Positions 41,154 to 49,591 of a DNA stretch of 51,647 bases are shown here, piece by piece. The stretch spans positions 1 through 51,647 of the forward strand of contig JAFMNE010000013.1 of assembly GCA_017859395.1 (NCBI GenBank), in the 5' to 3' direction. A program made the position numbers and the translations under genes. Under the pieces are notes generated by a model that had not been told where the DNA came from, ran no database searches, and saw nothing but the letters and a program-made list of their open reading frames with translations. The DNA comes from Ilumatobacteraceae bacterium. GTDB lineage: Bacteria; Actinomycetota; Acidimicrobiia; Acidimicrobiales; Ilumatobacteraceae. The first letter of the stretch is position 1; the number at the start of each line of letters is the position of its first letter.

Positions 41154-41930
41154 ATGACCTCTGCTGACGGCATTCGCCTCGACGTCCAGTTCACCGCCGG
41201 CGCCGTGGAGTGGCCGCGCTTGCTCGATGCGACGCTGGCCGCCGAGGCCGGCGGGTACTCCGCCGTGTGGGTGGTCGACCATCTCGCCGGGCGTTCGATG
41301 AACGGAGATAACGCACTCGAGGCCTTTACATGGATGGGCGCTTTGGCTGCGGCGACATCGACCATCGAGATCGGTTCGCTCGTGGTCAACGTGTGGAACC
41401 GCAGCATCGGTGTTGCGGTCGTTGGGGCGGCGAGTGTGGCTGCCATCGCTGATCGACCGATGTGGTTCGGTGTTGGGGCGGGCACATCCCCGCGTAGTTC
41501 ATTTGCATGGGAGCAGCAGATGGTCGCGGCACCAATTGTTGATGCAATGGCTGACCGTCATGCCCGTGTTGGTGAACTTCTTGATCTGACCGACGCGATG
41601 TGGCACGCCGACGATGCCGCAGAGCGCTTCCCAACGTTCCCCCGCCCCCGACACATCCCGCGGGTAATCGTCGGTGTGAACTCCGCAGCGTTGGCGACAT
41701 TGGCCGGACAACGCGCCGATGGTGTAAACGTTCGATGGAGCCACCCGCGATGCCGGGAATTGCTCGATGCAGCAACCGCGGCGGCAGGCGATCGCAGCTT
41801 TGTGCGCACCGTCTATGCCGATTGGGATGATGCCCTCATCGATCCCGATCACCCGGAGCGACAGCGCATGGCCTCGCTCGGTGTCGATCGCCTCATTTTG
41901 TTGGCCACAGGAGTCCCTCCGTTGGGGTGA
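41154..41930 (+). CDS. LLM-class luciferase-like oxidoreductase, probably F420-dependent
   Basis: A 258-residue TIM-barrel protein of the bacterial luciferase superfamily, shorter than the usual 300-350. Landmarks: DATLAAEAGGYSAVWVVDHL at the first helix-strand (AEAGGYSAVWVVDHL is the family signature), STIEIGSLV with the barrel strand, and RPMWFGVGAGTSP in place of the common RxxxGxGxG. F420 and not FMN as cofactor is inferred from actinobacterial relatives. Substrate unknown. No partner gene is adjacent; gcvP follows with its own leader. Confidence 0.82.
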   Translation: MTSADGIRLDVQFTAGAVEWPRLLDATLAAEAGGYSAVWVVDHLAGRSMNGDNALEAFTWMGALAAATSTIEIGSLVVNVWNRSIGVAVVGAASVAAIADRPMWFGVGAGTSPRSSFAWEQQMVAAPIVDAMADRHARVGELLDLTDAMWHADDAAERFPTFPRPRHIPRVIVGVNSAALATLAGQRADGVNVRWSHPRCRELLDAATAAAGDRSFVRTVYADWDDALIDPDHPERQRMASLGVDRLILLATGVPPLG

Positions 41931-41938
41931 ACCTGGGC

Positions 41939-41944
41939 TAGCGT
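41939..41944 (+). promoter_or_regulatory. possible -10 element for the riboswitch-gcvP transcript
   Basis: TAGCGT upstream of the first aptamer; a GGTGA-CATA-TCACC hairpin (41949-41962) lies at the expected 5' end. Confidence 0.35.
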
Positions 41945-41964
41945 TCGCGGTGACATATCACCGA

Positions 41965-42135
41965 GACACCCGTCCGGGAGAGTCGGTTCGCCGACGCCGA
42001 AGGAGCAACCTCCCCGGAATCTCTCAGGCCACAGGACCGGTCGGGGGCGGTGACGCTGGAGAGAGCTTCGGCTCGCCGACGGGGAAAGCCGCCACGGCGG
42101 TGAAACTCTCAGGTCAGATGACAGCGGGGGAACCG
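41965..42135 (+). promoter_or_regulatory. tandem glycine riboswitch
   Basis: Two consecutive glycine aptamers. Aptamer 1 spans about 41971-42043 with CGGGAGAG (41975-41982) and ATCTCTCAGGC...ACAGGACC (from 42020). Aptamer 2 spans about 42053-42135 with GCTGGAGAGAGC and GAAACTCTCAGG (from 42102) ending ACAGCGGGGG. Both match the gcvT RNA core closely. It lies in the gcvP leader, where it turns on the glycine cleavage gene when glycine is abundant. The GGAGAG ribosome-binding region (42148-42153) lies just downstream, so control may be at translation initiation. Confidence 0.95.
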
Positions 42136-42157
42136 ACCACGCCGTCTGGAGAGCCCT

Positions 42158-44995
42158 GTGCCTGATTTCGATCACCCTGCCGACACCTTCACCGATCGTC
42201 ATATTGCGCCTGGATCGCGTGAGATCGATCGGATGCTGTCCGCTATCGGGGCGTCCTCGCTCGACGACCTGATCGCTGAGACCGTGCCAGCGTCCATCCT
42301 GAGCTCGGAGCCACTCAACGTGCCTCATGCGGTGAGCGAGGTAGCGGCTCTCGCACAATTGTCCGAACTCGCGGCGTTGAATCGCCCGCGTCGGTCGATG
42401 ATCGGCATGGGGTATAGCCCGTGCATTCTGCCGGGGGTCATCCGGCGCAATGTGCTCGAGAATCCGGCTTGGTATACCGCCTACACCCCATACCAACCAG
42501 AGATCTCTCAGGGACGCCTTGAGACACTGTTGAACTTCCAGACGTTGATCTGCGAGTTGACCGGCCTCGAGGTGGCCAATGCGTCGCTGCTGGACGAAGC
42601 CACGGCGGCAGCAGAGGCCATGACCGTTGCCCGCCGGGTTGCGTCGGCACCGGGTGAACGGTTCCTCGTGCACCACGACACCCATCCTCAGATTGTGAAC
42701 GTGCTGCGAACGCGAGCAGAACCGGTCGGTGTAGAGATCGTCGTCGGTGGTCTCGACGAGGCCGATGGTTGTTTCGGTGTGCTGGTCTCATGTCCGTCAT
42801 CGACCGGAGGAGTGTTGGATCACTCGGCATTGATCGACGCGGTGCACGCCAACGGTGGCGTGGTGATCATGGCCGTGGATCCACTCGCCGCGGTGCGGCT
42901 GCGGAGTGCAGGTGCGCAGGGGGCCGACATCGCTATTGGTTCGGCGCAGCGATTCGGCGTGCCCATGGGTTTCGGCGGCCCCCATGCGGCGTTTATTGCG
43001 GTGCGTTCGGAATATGCGCGGTCGCTGCCGGGCCGTCTGGTCGGGGTCAGCGTCGACGCCGCAGGACGCCCCGCGCTGCGATTGGCGTTGCAAACACGTG
43101 AGCAGCACATTCGTCGTGAACGTGCCACCTCGAATATCTGCACGGCGCAGGTTCTCTTGGCCAATATCGCCGGGCTGTATGCCTCGTGGCATGGGATTGA
43201 GGGTCTGCGAGCAGTCGTCGATCGGATGCATGGCCATGCGGTAGTTCTGGCCGAGTCGTTCGTCGCGGCCGGATATGCGGTGCGCCACTCCCCGTTCATC
43301 GACACGGTATGCGTCAATGGGATTGATGCTGATGCGTGGGTGGCAGCTGCTGCTGCCGCCGATATCGACATCCGGCGCGTCGATGACACCAGCGTGGCGA
43401 TGACAGTTGATGAGACCACCGATGCCGCGGTGGTGTCCCAGTTGCTGGCGGCGATCGGAGTGGCCGCAGTGGTGCCACCGGATGTGTCGCCTTTCTCGCC
43501 CACCGATGACCAATTACGTCATGACGAAATTCTTCAACAGGCCGCGTTCACGGCCTACCGCAGCGAGCACGCAATGCTGCGCTATCTACGCCGATGCGCC
43601 GATCGCGACCTGGCTCTTGATCGAACCATGATCCCGCTGGGTTCATGCACGATGAAGTTGAATGCCACCACCGAGATGGAGCCCATCACGTGGCCGGCCT
43701 TCGCCGAGGTGCACCCCTTCTCCCCCATCGACCGCCTGCAGGGCTACCAGCGCATGATCGCGGACCTCGAGGCCATGCTCGCCGACATCACGGGGTATGC
43801 GGCGGTCAGCCTGCAGCCAAATGCCGGCAGTCAGGGCGAATTCGCCGGCCTGTTGGCAATCCGCGCCTATCACCGAAGCCAGGGCGATACGCAGCGCGAT
43901 GTGTGTCTGATTCCCTCCAGCGCTCATGGCACTAATGCGGCGAGTGCCGTAATGGCTGGCATGCGGGTGCACGTGGTGGCCTGTGACGACAACGGCGATG
44001 TCGATCTCGTAGATCTTTCGGCCGCTATCGACACCCACGGTGACCGGGTGGCCGCGGCCATGGTGACGTACCCGTCGACACATGGTGTATTCGAGGCGGG
44101 AATCGGGGAACTCTGCGACATCGTGCACGCTGCAGGAGGCCAGGTCTACGTTGACGGCGCGAACCTGAACGCCCTCGTGGGCGTCGCGCGTCCGGGAGCA
44201 TTTGGCGCCGACGTGAGTCATCTGAATTTGCACAAGACGTTCTGTATTCCACATGGCGGTGGCGGGCCGGGAGTGGGGCCGGTGGCAGTTGCTGCACACC
44301 TCGCGCCGTTTCTTCCGGGGCACCCACTCGACGACGACGCACCGGTTGGGCCGGTATCGGCCGCCCCATTCGGATCGGCAGGCATCTTGCCGATTCCATG
44401 GGTGTACCTCCACCTCATGGGGCCAGATGGCCTACGCCGGGCGACCGAGGTGGCCATCTGTGCCGCAAATTATGTCGCCACGCGACTGGGTGATGCCTAC
44501 CCAATTCTCTACACGGGGCGCTCAGGCCGCGTCGCGCACGAATGCATTCTCGATCTGCGCGCGATCACGAAGAGCACTGGGGTGACGGTGGATGATGTGG
44601 CCAAGCGCCTCATGGACCACGGATTACATGCTCCCACAATGTCGTTCCCGGTGGCCGGCACCTTGATGGTGGAACCAACCGAAAGCGAAGACCTGGCCGA
44701 GATCGATCGCTTCTGCGATGCGATGTTGTCGATTCGTGCCGAAATCGACAGAGTCGCCCGCGGTGAGTGGCCGCTGGACACCTCGCCGCTGCGTATGGCC
44801 CCTCATACAGCGGAGGATCTGATCGGCGATTGGGATCGTCCCTATCCCCGTGATCTCGGTGCCTACCCCAGCGTGTCCGCGCGCGTCGACAAGTATTTCC
44901 CTCCGGTCTCGCGCATCGATGCGGCGTCGGGCGATCGCAATCTGGTCTGCACCTGTGAACCGCTCGAGGTGTACGCAGCAATGAACGCGCAGTAG
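42158..44995 (+). CDS. gcvP: glycine dehydrogenase (P protein), single-chain form
   Basis: PLP enzyme that decarboxylates glycine and passes the aminomethyl group to lipoyl-H protein. The 945 residues are the fused form of the two halves found as gcvPA/gcvPB elsewhere. PLP-binding Lys693 in [19 protein letters not shown]-terminal IGMGYSPC and [13 protein letters not shown] are typical. GTG 42158 has GGAGAG 4 nt upstream. Expression is under the glycine riboswitch. Its TAG stop is part of the -10 hexamer of the next gene. gcvT and gcvH are in the opposite operon downstream; the L protein is not in the window. Confidence 0.97.
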   Translation: MPDFDHPADTFTDRHIAPGSREIDRMLSAIGASSLDDLIAETVPASILSSEPLNVPHAVSEVAALAQLSELAALNRPRRSMIGMGYSPCILPGVIRRNVLENPAWYTAYTPYQPEISQGRLETLLNFQTLICELTGLEVANASLLDEATAAAEAMTVARRVASAPGERFLVHHDTHPQIVNVLRTRAEPVGVEIVVGGLDEADGCFGVLVSCPSSTGGVLDHSALIDAVHANGGVVIMAVDPLAAVRLRSAGAQGADIAIGSAQRFGVPMGFGGPHAAFIAVRSEYARSLPGRLVGVSVDAAGRPALRLALQTREQHIRRERATSNICTAQVLLANIAGLYASWHGIEGLRAVVDRMHGHAVVLAESFVAAGYAVRHSPFIDTVCVNGIDADAWVAAAAAADIDIRRVDDTSVAMTVDETTDAAVVSQLLAAIGVAAVVPPDVSPFSPTDDQLRHDEILQQAAFTAYRSEHAMLRYLRRCADRDLALDRTMIPLGSCTMKLNATTEMEPITWPAFAEVHPFSPIDRLQGYQRMIADLEAMLADITGYAAVSLQPNAGSQGEFAGLLAIRAYHRSQGDTQRDVCLIPSSAHGTNAASAVMAGMRVHVVACDDNGDVDLVDLSAAIDTHGDRVAAAMVTYPSTHGVFEAGIGELCDIVHAAGGQVYVDGANLNALVGVARPGAFGADVSHLNLHKTFCIPHGGGGPGVGPVAVAAHLAPFLPGHPLDDDAPVGPVSAAPFGSAGILPIPWVYLHLMGPDGLRRATEVAICAANYVATRLGDAYPILYTGRSGRVAHECILDLRAITKSTGVTVDDVAKRLMDHGLHAPTMSFPVAGTLMVEPTESEDLAEIDRFCDAMLSIRAEIDRVARGEWPLDTSPLRMAPHTAEDLIGDWDRPYPRDLGAYPSVSARVDKYFPPVSRIDAASGDRNLVCTCEPLEVYAAMNAQ

Positions 44996-44998
44996 GTT
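44993..44998 (+). promoter_or_regulatory. -10 element for the histone-H1-like gene
   Basis: TAGGTT, 6 nt before ATG 45005; its first three bases are the gcvP stop codon. Confidence 0.45.
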
Positions 44999-45004
44999 GC
45001 GGCC

Positions 45005-45610
45005 ATGGCCGAGCGTGACCGCACCGGAGAACTTCTTACCGAACTCATTAATCGACTGGCGGGGCCGGTGTCCGCTGGCGCCAAATTGGCCTCCGATGCG
45101 GCCACACGACGTGCCGATGCCAAGCGTCATATGGAAGAACTGTGTGCTGAATTGCAACGGGCGCGCGACGTTGGACGTCGTGTCGTCGACCTGCTCGATG
45201 AGATCGAGACCCCCCTCCGGCGCGCCGTCCCGCTGATCAATCAGTTGGTTGGGGTGCTCGAAGAGGTGTTGGCCGATGCGCCCGAGGACCTCGGCCCTCA
45301 GCTACGTACGTTGGCCTCGCGGCTTGGAGGTCTTGCCGACGGCCTTGGGCCGTTACTGATGATGGCCCAGGGGGCGGCAGGCATGTTCGGTAGCCGTCCG
45401 GCATCGAGTGGGGCATCGACGGCTGCCAGCACGGCGACCGCCCCCGCGACCACGACGACCGTGGCGAAGAAGACCACAGCAAAGACGACCGCGTCGAAGA
45501 CGAGCACAGCCAAGAAGAGCGCAGCCAAGAAGACCACCGCGAAGAAAGCTGTTGCGAAGAAGTCAGCGGCAAAGAAGACCGCGGCGAAGAAGACCGCCGC
45601 AACGAAGTAG
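45005..45610 (+). CDS. histone-H1-like protein with Lys/Ala-rich tail
   Basis: A 201-residue protein in two parts. Residues 1-125 are helical: a charged coiled-coil stretch (RRADAKRHMEELCAELQRARD area), then a hydrophobic amphipathic part (PLINQLVGVLEEVL, GLADGLGPLLMMAQGAAGMF). Residues about 150-201 are repeated KKTAAKK/KTTAKK units as in histone H1 and in the tails of mycobacterial HupB and HBHA. The tail should bind DNA or polyanions; the helical part may oligomerise or touch membranes. It lies between gcvP and gcvT and has a leaderless start. Function is not established. Confidence 0.75.
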   Translation: MAERDRTGELLTELINRLAGPVSAGAKLASDAATRRADAKRHMEELCAELQRARDVGRRVVDLLDEIETPLRRAVPLINQLVGVLEEVLADAPEDLGPQLRTLASRLGGLADGLGPLLMMAQGAAGMFGSRPASSGASTAASTATAPATTTTVAKKTTAKTTASKTSTAKKSAAKKTTAKKAVAKKSAAKKTAAKKTAATK

Positions 45611-45619
45611 CCCCATCTT

Positions 45620-45650
45620 CGCCGCCTGTGTCACTGCCGGTGATGCGGCG
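45620..45650. terminator. possible bidirectional terminator hairpin
   Basis: CGCCGC (45620-45625) pairs with GCGGCG (45645-45650), enclosing TCAC/GTGA; it lies in the 64-bp gap between the convergent H1-like and gcvT genes. The interior is asymmetric (5 and 1 unpaired bases) and no T-tract follows. Confidence 0.35.
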
Positions 45651-45674
45651 CCGTCGTGTGAGCGCCAGTGCTGC

Positions 45675-46733
45675 TCACGTGGTGAAGGGCAAGTCCACCA
45701 CGGTTGCAGGAACGTCGATGCCACGCACCCGCACGTCGACGGTGGCGCCTATTGGGAGCACGACAGGAAGTAAGGCCATGCCGACCGCGCGGCCCAGGCT
45801 GGTCACGTAATTTCCCGATGCCACCTGGGCGATGACCACGCCATTGTGCAGAATCTCGTAGCCGTGCCGAATCGGACGGCGTTGGGCGGTGTCCAGACCA
45901 CGTAGGACCCGATGCGGTCCATCCGTCGACTCAGCAATAATCGCCTCACGACCGATGAAGGGCGTGTCCATGGCCACGACCCACCCGAGGCCGGCTTGCA
46001 GCGGCGTGATGTCTGGCCCGATCTCGTTGCCATGCAGCGGGAGGCCCGCCTCGAGTCGCAGTGTGTCGCGCGCGGCAAGACCAGCCGGAGTGACGCCACA
46101 GTCAAGTATCGATTCCCATATCGCCGGCGCAGCCTCGGCAGGCACCGCGATTTCCACACCGGGTCCACCCGTATAGCCGGTGCCGGCCACATGGCATTCG
46201 GTGCCATCTAGATCACAGGCGTGCACACGGAAACGACCAACCTCGGCGATGGCGGGCCATCGCGCCCCAAGGCGATCTTTCGCAGCCGGTCCCTGTACCG
46301 CAATCACGGCACGCGACTCGGTGATGTCGATACCGCCGATGACCTCGATGACCCGTGAGGTGTTGGACGCATTTGGCATAACATGCATCTCGCCGGACGG
46401 CAGCCACCAGATGATGATGTCGTCGACGACACCCCCATGCTCATCGAGGAGGTGTGTGTACTGCGCGCGCCCGGGTGCGATGCGGGTGATGTCGTTGGTC
46501 AGGGTCGACCGCACGAGTTCTACAGTGTCGTCCCCGGCAGGTAGCGCAACGGTTCCCAGATGCGACACGTCAAATGCCGCCGCGTCGTCGCGGCAGGCCT
46601 GGTGCTCAGCAACCGCTCCGCTGTACTCCAGCGGCATGTCCCATCCACCGAAGGGCGCCATTTTGGCGCCCGCCGCGCGGTGCATCGCGTCGAGTGGCGA
46701 CAGGCGAAGGTCATCGCCGGTCGCGGTCGTCAT
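45675..46733 (-). CDS. gcvT: aminomethyltransferase (glycine cleavage T protein)
   Basis: Tetrahydrofolate-dependent enzyme that releases ammonia from aminomethyl-lipoyl-H protein and makes methylene-THF. The 352 residues show the GGWDMPLEYSG start, VSHLG (the family has DVSHMG), Asp in the folate pocket of NDITRIAPGRAQYTHLLDEHGGVVDD (short form TNDITRI), GYTGGPGVEI and RDTLRLEAGLPLHGNEI. It is the last gene of a - strand run beginning with pgsA, 14 bp after a MerR gene. The methylene-THF it makes could feed ThyX. Confidence 0.95.
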   Translation of the reverse strand: MTTATGDDLRLSPLDAMHRAAGAKMAPFGGWDMPLEYSGAVAEHQACRDDAAAFDVSHLGTVALPAGDDTVELVRSTLTNDITRIAPGRAQYTHLLDEHGGVVDDIIIWWLPSGEMHVMPNASNTSRVIEVIGGIDITESRAVIAVQGPAAKDRLGARWPAIAEVGRFRVHACDLDGTECHVAGTGYTGGPGVEIAVPAEAAPAIWESILDCGVTPAGLAARDTLRLEAGLPLHGNEIGPDITPLQAGLGWVVAMDTPFIGREAIIAESTDGPHRVLRGLDTAQRRPIRHGYEILHNGVVIAQVASGNYVTSLGRAVGMALLPVVLPIGATVDVRVRGIDVPATVVDLPFTT

Positions 46734-46747
46734 CGGTGACGCCCCGG

Positions 46748-47209
46748 TCAGACCGCAGCCGCAGCGACGCCGTCGTCAGCGCGGAGTGGCACCAATTGGG
46801 CATCAACGTCGTTCTTCACGCCAGCGAGTGACAACACATTGAGCACGCCCTGGCCCGATCGAACAGCATCGATGAGTTCCTCGCCATCGGCGAGCACCAC
46901 GGACTGCCCACTGATCACGATATGAGCCGAGGTGATGTCACCCTCGACATGGTTGCGAAGATACTCAAACACTGTTCGCACCGATTCGAGGCGGATGCCA
47001 GCGTCGAGCAAAGTCTTCACCATGCGCAGTTCCAACAGATCGCGATAGCTGTACCGGCGACGCGACCCACTACCTGCCGCATCGGTGAGCGACGGACGGA
47101 TCAGGTCGGTACGCGCCCAGTAGTCGAGCTGGCGATAGGAGATACCGACGACCGTCGCAGCTTGACGACCGCTGTAGCCCGCGTCGATATCGATCGAGTT
47201 CACATCCAT
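46748..47209 (-). CDS. MerR-family regulator (Rv1830-like)
   Basis: A 153-residue MerR protein: DNA-binding winged helix (about 10-75; YSGRQAATVVGISYRQLDYWARTDLIRPS and RYSYRDLLELR), a short helix, and a small C-terminal domain without metal-binding cysteines. ATG 47209 follows GGGAG at 5 nt; ATG 47221 is the alternative. Its place next to a DUF151 gene, FtsR, GarA and gcvH matches the mycobacterial Rv1826-Rv1830 block. The effector is unknown. Confidence 0.88.
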   Translation of the reverse strand: MDVNSIDIDAGYSGRQAATVVGISYRQLDYWARTDLIRPSLTDAAGSGSRRRYSYRDLLELRMVKTLLDAGIRLESVRTVFEYLRNHVEGDITSAHIVISGQSVVLADGEELIDAVRSGQGVLNVLSLAGVKNDVDAQLVPLRADDGVAAAAV

Positions 47210-47297
47210 GGTTGCTCCCATCGGGTGACAACGGCGAAACTACGCCGCTGTGACCCCGAGAGCCTACGGGTGGGTTGCTGCGTCGTCAATCCCCCGC

Positions 47298-47792
47298 TCA
47301 GGGGGCGAAGTCCTCGGGGTTGACGTTCTCGAGGAAGGATTGGAACTCGTCGATGATCTCGGCGGTGCCTTCCTCGCTCGTGTCGTCGTCATCGGTCCGG
47401 CCGGCATCGGCCAGTACGTCATCGGCCGCGAAAATTGGGACATTGGCCCGAATAGCGAGTGCGCACGCATCAGAGGGTCGCGCTGAGATGTGCAGCGCTT
47501 GGCCGTCGCTCGTGGTGAGGACTATTTCAGCGAAGAAGGTGTGGTCACGTACCTCGGTGATATTCACGCTCTCCCACACGCCGCCAAGCTCATCAATCAC
47601 CGTCCGCATAAGGTCGTGGGTCATCGGCCGGGGCGGTTCAATGCCCTCCATCGCGGCGTGAATCGCGGCGGCCTCGGGATTCCCGATGTAGATCGGAAGG
47701 ATGCGGTGCTTGCCGTTGCGCTCGCGCAGGAGCATCATTGGCGTGTTCGCGGGGATTTCCACCCGCACACCTACGAGATCCATCGCCTGCAC
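47298..47792 (-). CDS. bifunctional nuclease family protein (DUF151)
   Basis: A 164-residue DUF151/BFN protein: MDLVGVRVEIPANTPMMLLRE start, ILPIYIGNPEAAAIHAAMEG and the conserved ISARPSDACALAIRANVPIFA, here cut to SARPSDACALAIR. The last ~40 residues are acidic and disordered. The family has reported nuclease activity; the cellular role is unclear. GTG 47792 is 7 nt after TAGATT, so it has its own leaderless promoter although it lies in line with ftsR and merR. Confidence 0.9.
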   Translation of the reverse strand: MQAMDLVGVRVEIPANTPMMLLRERNGKHRILPIYIGNPEAAAIHAAMEGIEPPRPMTHDLMRTVIDELGGVWESVNITEVRDHTFFAEIVLTTSDGQALHISARPSDACALAIRANVPIFAADDVLADAGRTDDDDTSEEGTAEIIDEFQSFLENVNPEDFAP

Positions 47793-47799
47793 GTCGGCG

Positions 47800-47805
47800 A
47801 ATCTA
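47800..47805 (-). promoter_or_regulatory. -10 element for the DUF151 gene
   Basis: TAGATT on the minus strand, 7 nt before GTG 47792. Confidence 0.45.
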
Positions 47806-47838
47806 GTTCATGCTCGCGCGCGGTGCGGAGCGGTGACG

Positions 47839-48687
47839 TCAGTGGTGGCCGAGAGCGTCGATGCCCTCGTCGACGAGAGCGCTGCGCAGAGCGGCACCGA
47901 GGCCGGCGAGTTCAGCCGCTCGACGAACCGATTCGGCGCGCACGCCAGGGTCACGATGTCGGAGTCGCGGCCCCGCCAACTGTTCGAACAAGGAGATCTC
48001 GCGTTCGGCCGAGGTGCGCCAGGCCCGCAAATGCCGTACCTCGCACCCAGCGGCGATCATGTCGCGGGCGGCAACCCCTACCCGCACCTGCAGATCGCCA
48101 TATGTCGGCCGACCCGATCCGCGGATCGGACGGATGATGCCGAACTCCTCCAGACTGTCGAGTTCGTTCTCGCGTAGGCCGGTCATTGCGCAAAACTCGT
48201 TGCGATCAAGGTGCACGCCGGGGAGCAATTGCGCGGGCGCCGCCTCTTGTCGCGGCCGCGGTGGCGACAAGGGTGGCCGAGCAGGCGGTCGCTCGGAATT
48301 TCCCGCAGCCGGGTGGGTGTCCAGCGCGCTCATGGGCACATCTTCTGGACGTGGCATTGGCCCAGATGCGTCTGGGTCGATATCGGGCCGGGGAATGCCT
48401 CGTGGTCGGCTGTGCTCGCCGGTCGGGTCGATCTCACCGGAGTCGAGTCGGTCTTTGATGACCCGCAACGGCAGGTAGTTCTCGCGTTGCTCGCTGAGGA
48501 TCACCCGCAGCAGATCGACATCTGATTCGTAGAACTTTCGGTAACCAGAGGCGGTGCGTTCCGGCGAGATCAGCCCCTGGCTCTCCAGAAAGCGAATCTT
48601 GGAGATCGTGACGTCGGGAAACTCCTCGAGCAGGATTCCGAGGACATCCCCAATTGACAGATACGGCGATGTCTGCGCCTCAGGCAT
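47839..48687 (-). CDS. ftsR: MerR-family regulator FtsR (Rv1828-like)
   Basis: A 282-residue MerR-type regulator with an N-terminal winged helix (YLSIGDVLGILLEEFPDVTISKIRFLESQGLISPERT; key part KIRFLESQGLI), a Pro-rich linker (about 100-165), and a second helix-turn-helix-like/C-terminal domain (FCAMTGLRENELDSLEEFGII). Relatives in Corynebacterium and mycobacteria activate ftsZ or bind palindromic sites. ATG 48687 overlaps the FHA gene by 8 bp; further upstream codons would run deep into it. Synteny supports the assignment. Confidence 0.87.
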   Translation of the reverse strand: MPEAQTSPYLSIGDVLGILLEEFPDVTISKIRFLESQGLISPERTASGYRKFYESDVDLLRVILSEQRENYLPLRVIKDRLDSGEIDPTGEHSRPRGIPRPDIDPDASGPMPRPEDVPMSALDTHPAAGNSERPPARPPLSPPRPRQEAAPAQLLPGVHLDRNEFCAMTGLRENELDSLEEFGIIRPIRGSGRPTYGDLQVRVGVAARDMIAAGCEVRHLRAWRTSAEREISLFEQLAGPRLRHRDPGVRAESVRRAAELAGLGAALRSALVDEGIDALGHH

Positions 48688-49183
48688 CGGACCGCTCGAA
48701 GAACACGAGTCGAAACTTACCGATCTGAACTTCATCGCCATGGCGCAACACAGCAGCCTCGATGCGCTGCTGGTTCACGTAGGTGCCGTTGAGCGATCCG
48801 GAGTCGAGAATCTCGTATCCGTCGTCGCGGCGCACGATTTCGGCGTGGCGGCGCGAGACCGTGATGTCGTCAAGGGCCAGTTCGGAGTCGGGGTGCCGTC
48901 CGATGCGCGTTGTCTCCCCCGTCATGGCGAAACGGTGGCCCGCCAACCCGCCGGAACGCACGATGAGCACTCCAACGCCGCGGGCGAGTTCGCCGACGGG
49001 AACGGCAATATCGTCGCTCGGCCCGGCCGCGTCTTGAAGCGGGTCGACGCTGATCAGCGTGATCGTGCGATCGTCAAGGACATCAAGCGCGGATCCACAG
49101 CTGGAGCAAAAATTGCTGCCCGGTGGGTTGCGGTGGCCGCATTGATTGCAGAACACGTACGACACGGTGTCGGCGTCACTCAC
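48680..49183 (-). CDS. garA: GarA-like FHA-domain protein with N-terminal zinc ribbon
   Basis: A 167-residue protein with a zinc ribbon (C12xxC15...C26xxC29), a linker containing Thr40 and Thr42 (DRTITLI) as possible kinase sites, and an FHA domain (about 70-162; RIGRHPDSEL, SRRHAEI, LNGTYVN). Mycobacterial GarA has the FHA domain and an N-terminal phospho-Thr switch but no zinc ribbon. It inhibits 2-oxoglutarate metabolism and affects glutamate synthesis. Same role here is inferred from synteny. It overlaps both gcvH (8 bp) and ftsR (8 bp). Confidence 0.88.
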   Translation of the reverse strand: MSDADTVSYVFCNQCGHRNPPGSNFCSSCGSALDVLDDRTITLISVDPLQDAAGPSDDIAVPVGELARGVGVLIVRSGGLAGHRFAMTGETTRIGRHPDSELALDDITVSRRHAEIVRRDDGYEILDSGSLNGTYVNQQRIEAAVLRHGDEVQIGKFRLVFFERSDA

Positions 49184-49559
49184 CGATCAGGGCCCGGTAG
49201 GCGTCGGCGGTGAGAAGCGATTCAAGGCTGGCTGCAGCATCTGGTTGCATCTCGTAGATCCACCCCTCGCCGTAGGGGTCAGAGTTCAGCAGCGAGGGGT
49301 CGTGCTCGAGGGCGCTGTTCACGGCGGTCACGGTGCCGGCGACCGGTGTGTACACCTCCGACACCGACTTGGTGCTCTCGATTTCACCGCAGGGATCGCC
49401 GGCGTTTACGGCGCTGCCCTGTGCCGGTGGCTCAACGAATACGACATCGCCGAGCGAGTCCTGGGCATAGTCGGTGATGCCCACCCTCCAGCATCCGTCG
49501 TCGACAACGCGAACCCACTCATGGTCGTTCGAGTAGCGGAGATCATCGGGCACGTTCAC
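49176..49559 (-). CDS. gcvH: glycine cleavage system H protein
   Basis: Lipoyl carrier of the glycine cleavage complex, 127 residues. Lipoylated Lys64 in IESTKSVSEVYTPV; HEWVRV and GITDYAQDSLGDVVFVEPP are typical. GTG 49559 is chosen because TACCGT ends 7 nt upstream; a longer frame (to 49595) would overlap pgsA. It shares an operon with garA, a regulator of central nitrogen metabolism in mycobacteria. Confidence 0.96.
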   Translation of the reverse strand: MNVPDDLRYSNDHEWVRVVDDGCWRVGITDYAQDSLGDVVFVEPPAQGSAVNAGDPCGEIESTKSVSEVYTPVAGTVTAVNSALEHDPSLLNSDPYGEGWIYEMQPDAAASLESLLTADAYRALIGE

Positions 49560-49566
49560 GCTTCCC

Positions 49567-49572
49567 ACGGTA
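49567..49572 (-). promoter_or_regulatory. -10 element for gcvH
   Basis: TACCGT on the minus strand, 7 nt before GTG 49559. Confidence 0.45.
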
Positions 49573-49591
49573 GCCCCTCTTCGCCCGCGGG

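Noticed and set aside
39806-41485. 559-codon minus-strand frame opposite the peptidoglycan-binding repeats
   Set aside because: No recognisable domain; the plus strand has signal peptide, repeats and M23 zinc motifs.
45466-45607. Tandem AAGAAGACC-like DNA repeat
   Set aside because: It is the coding sequence for the Lys/Ala-rich tail; copies vary at codon level and need no separate annotation.
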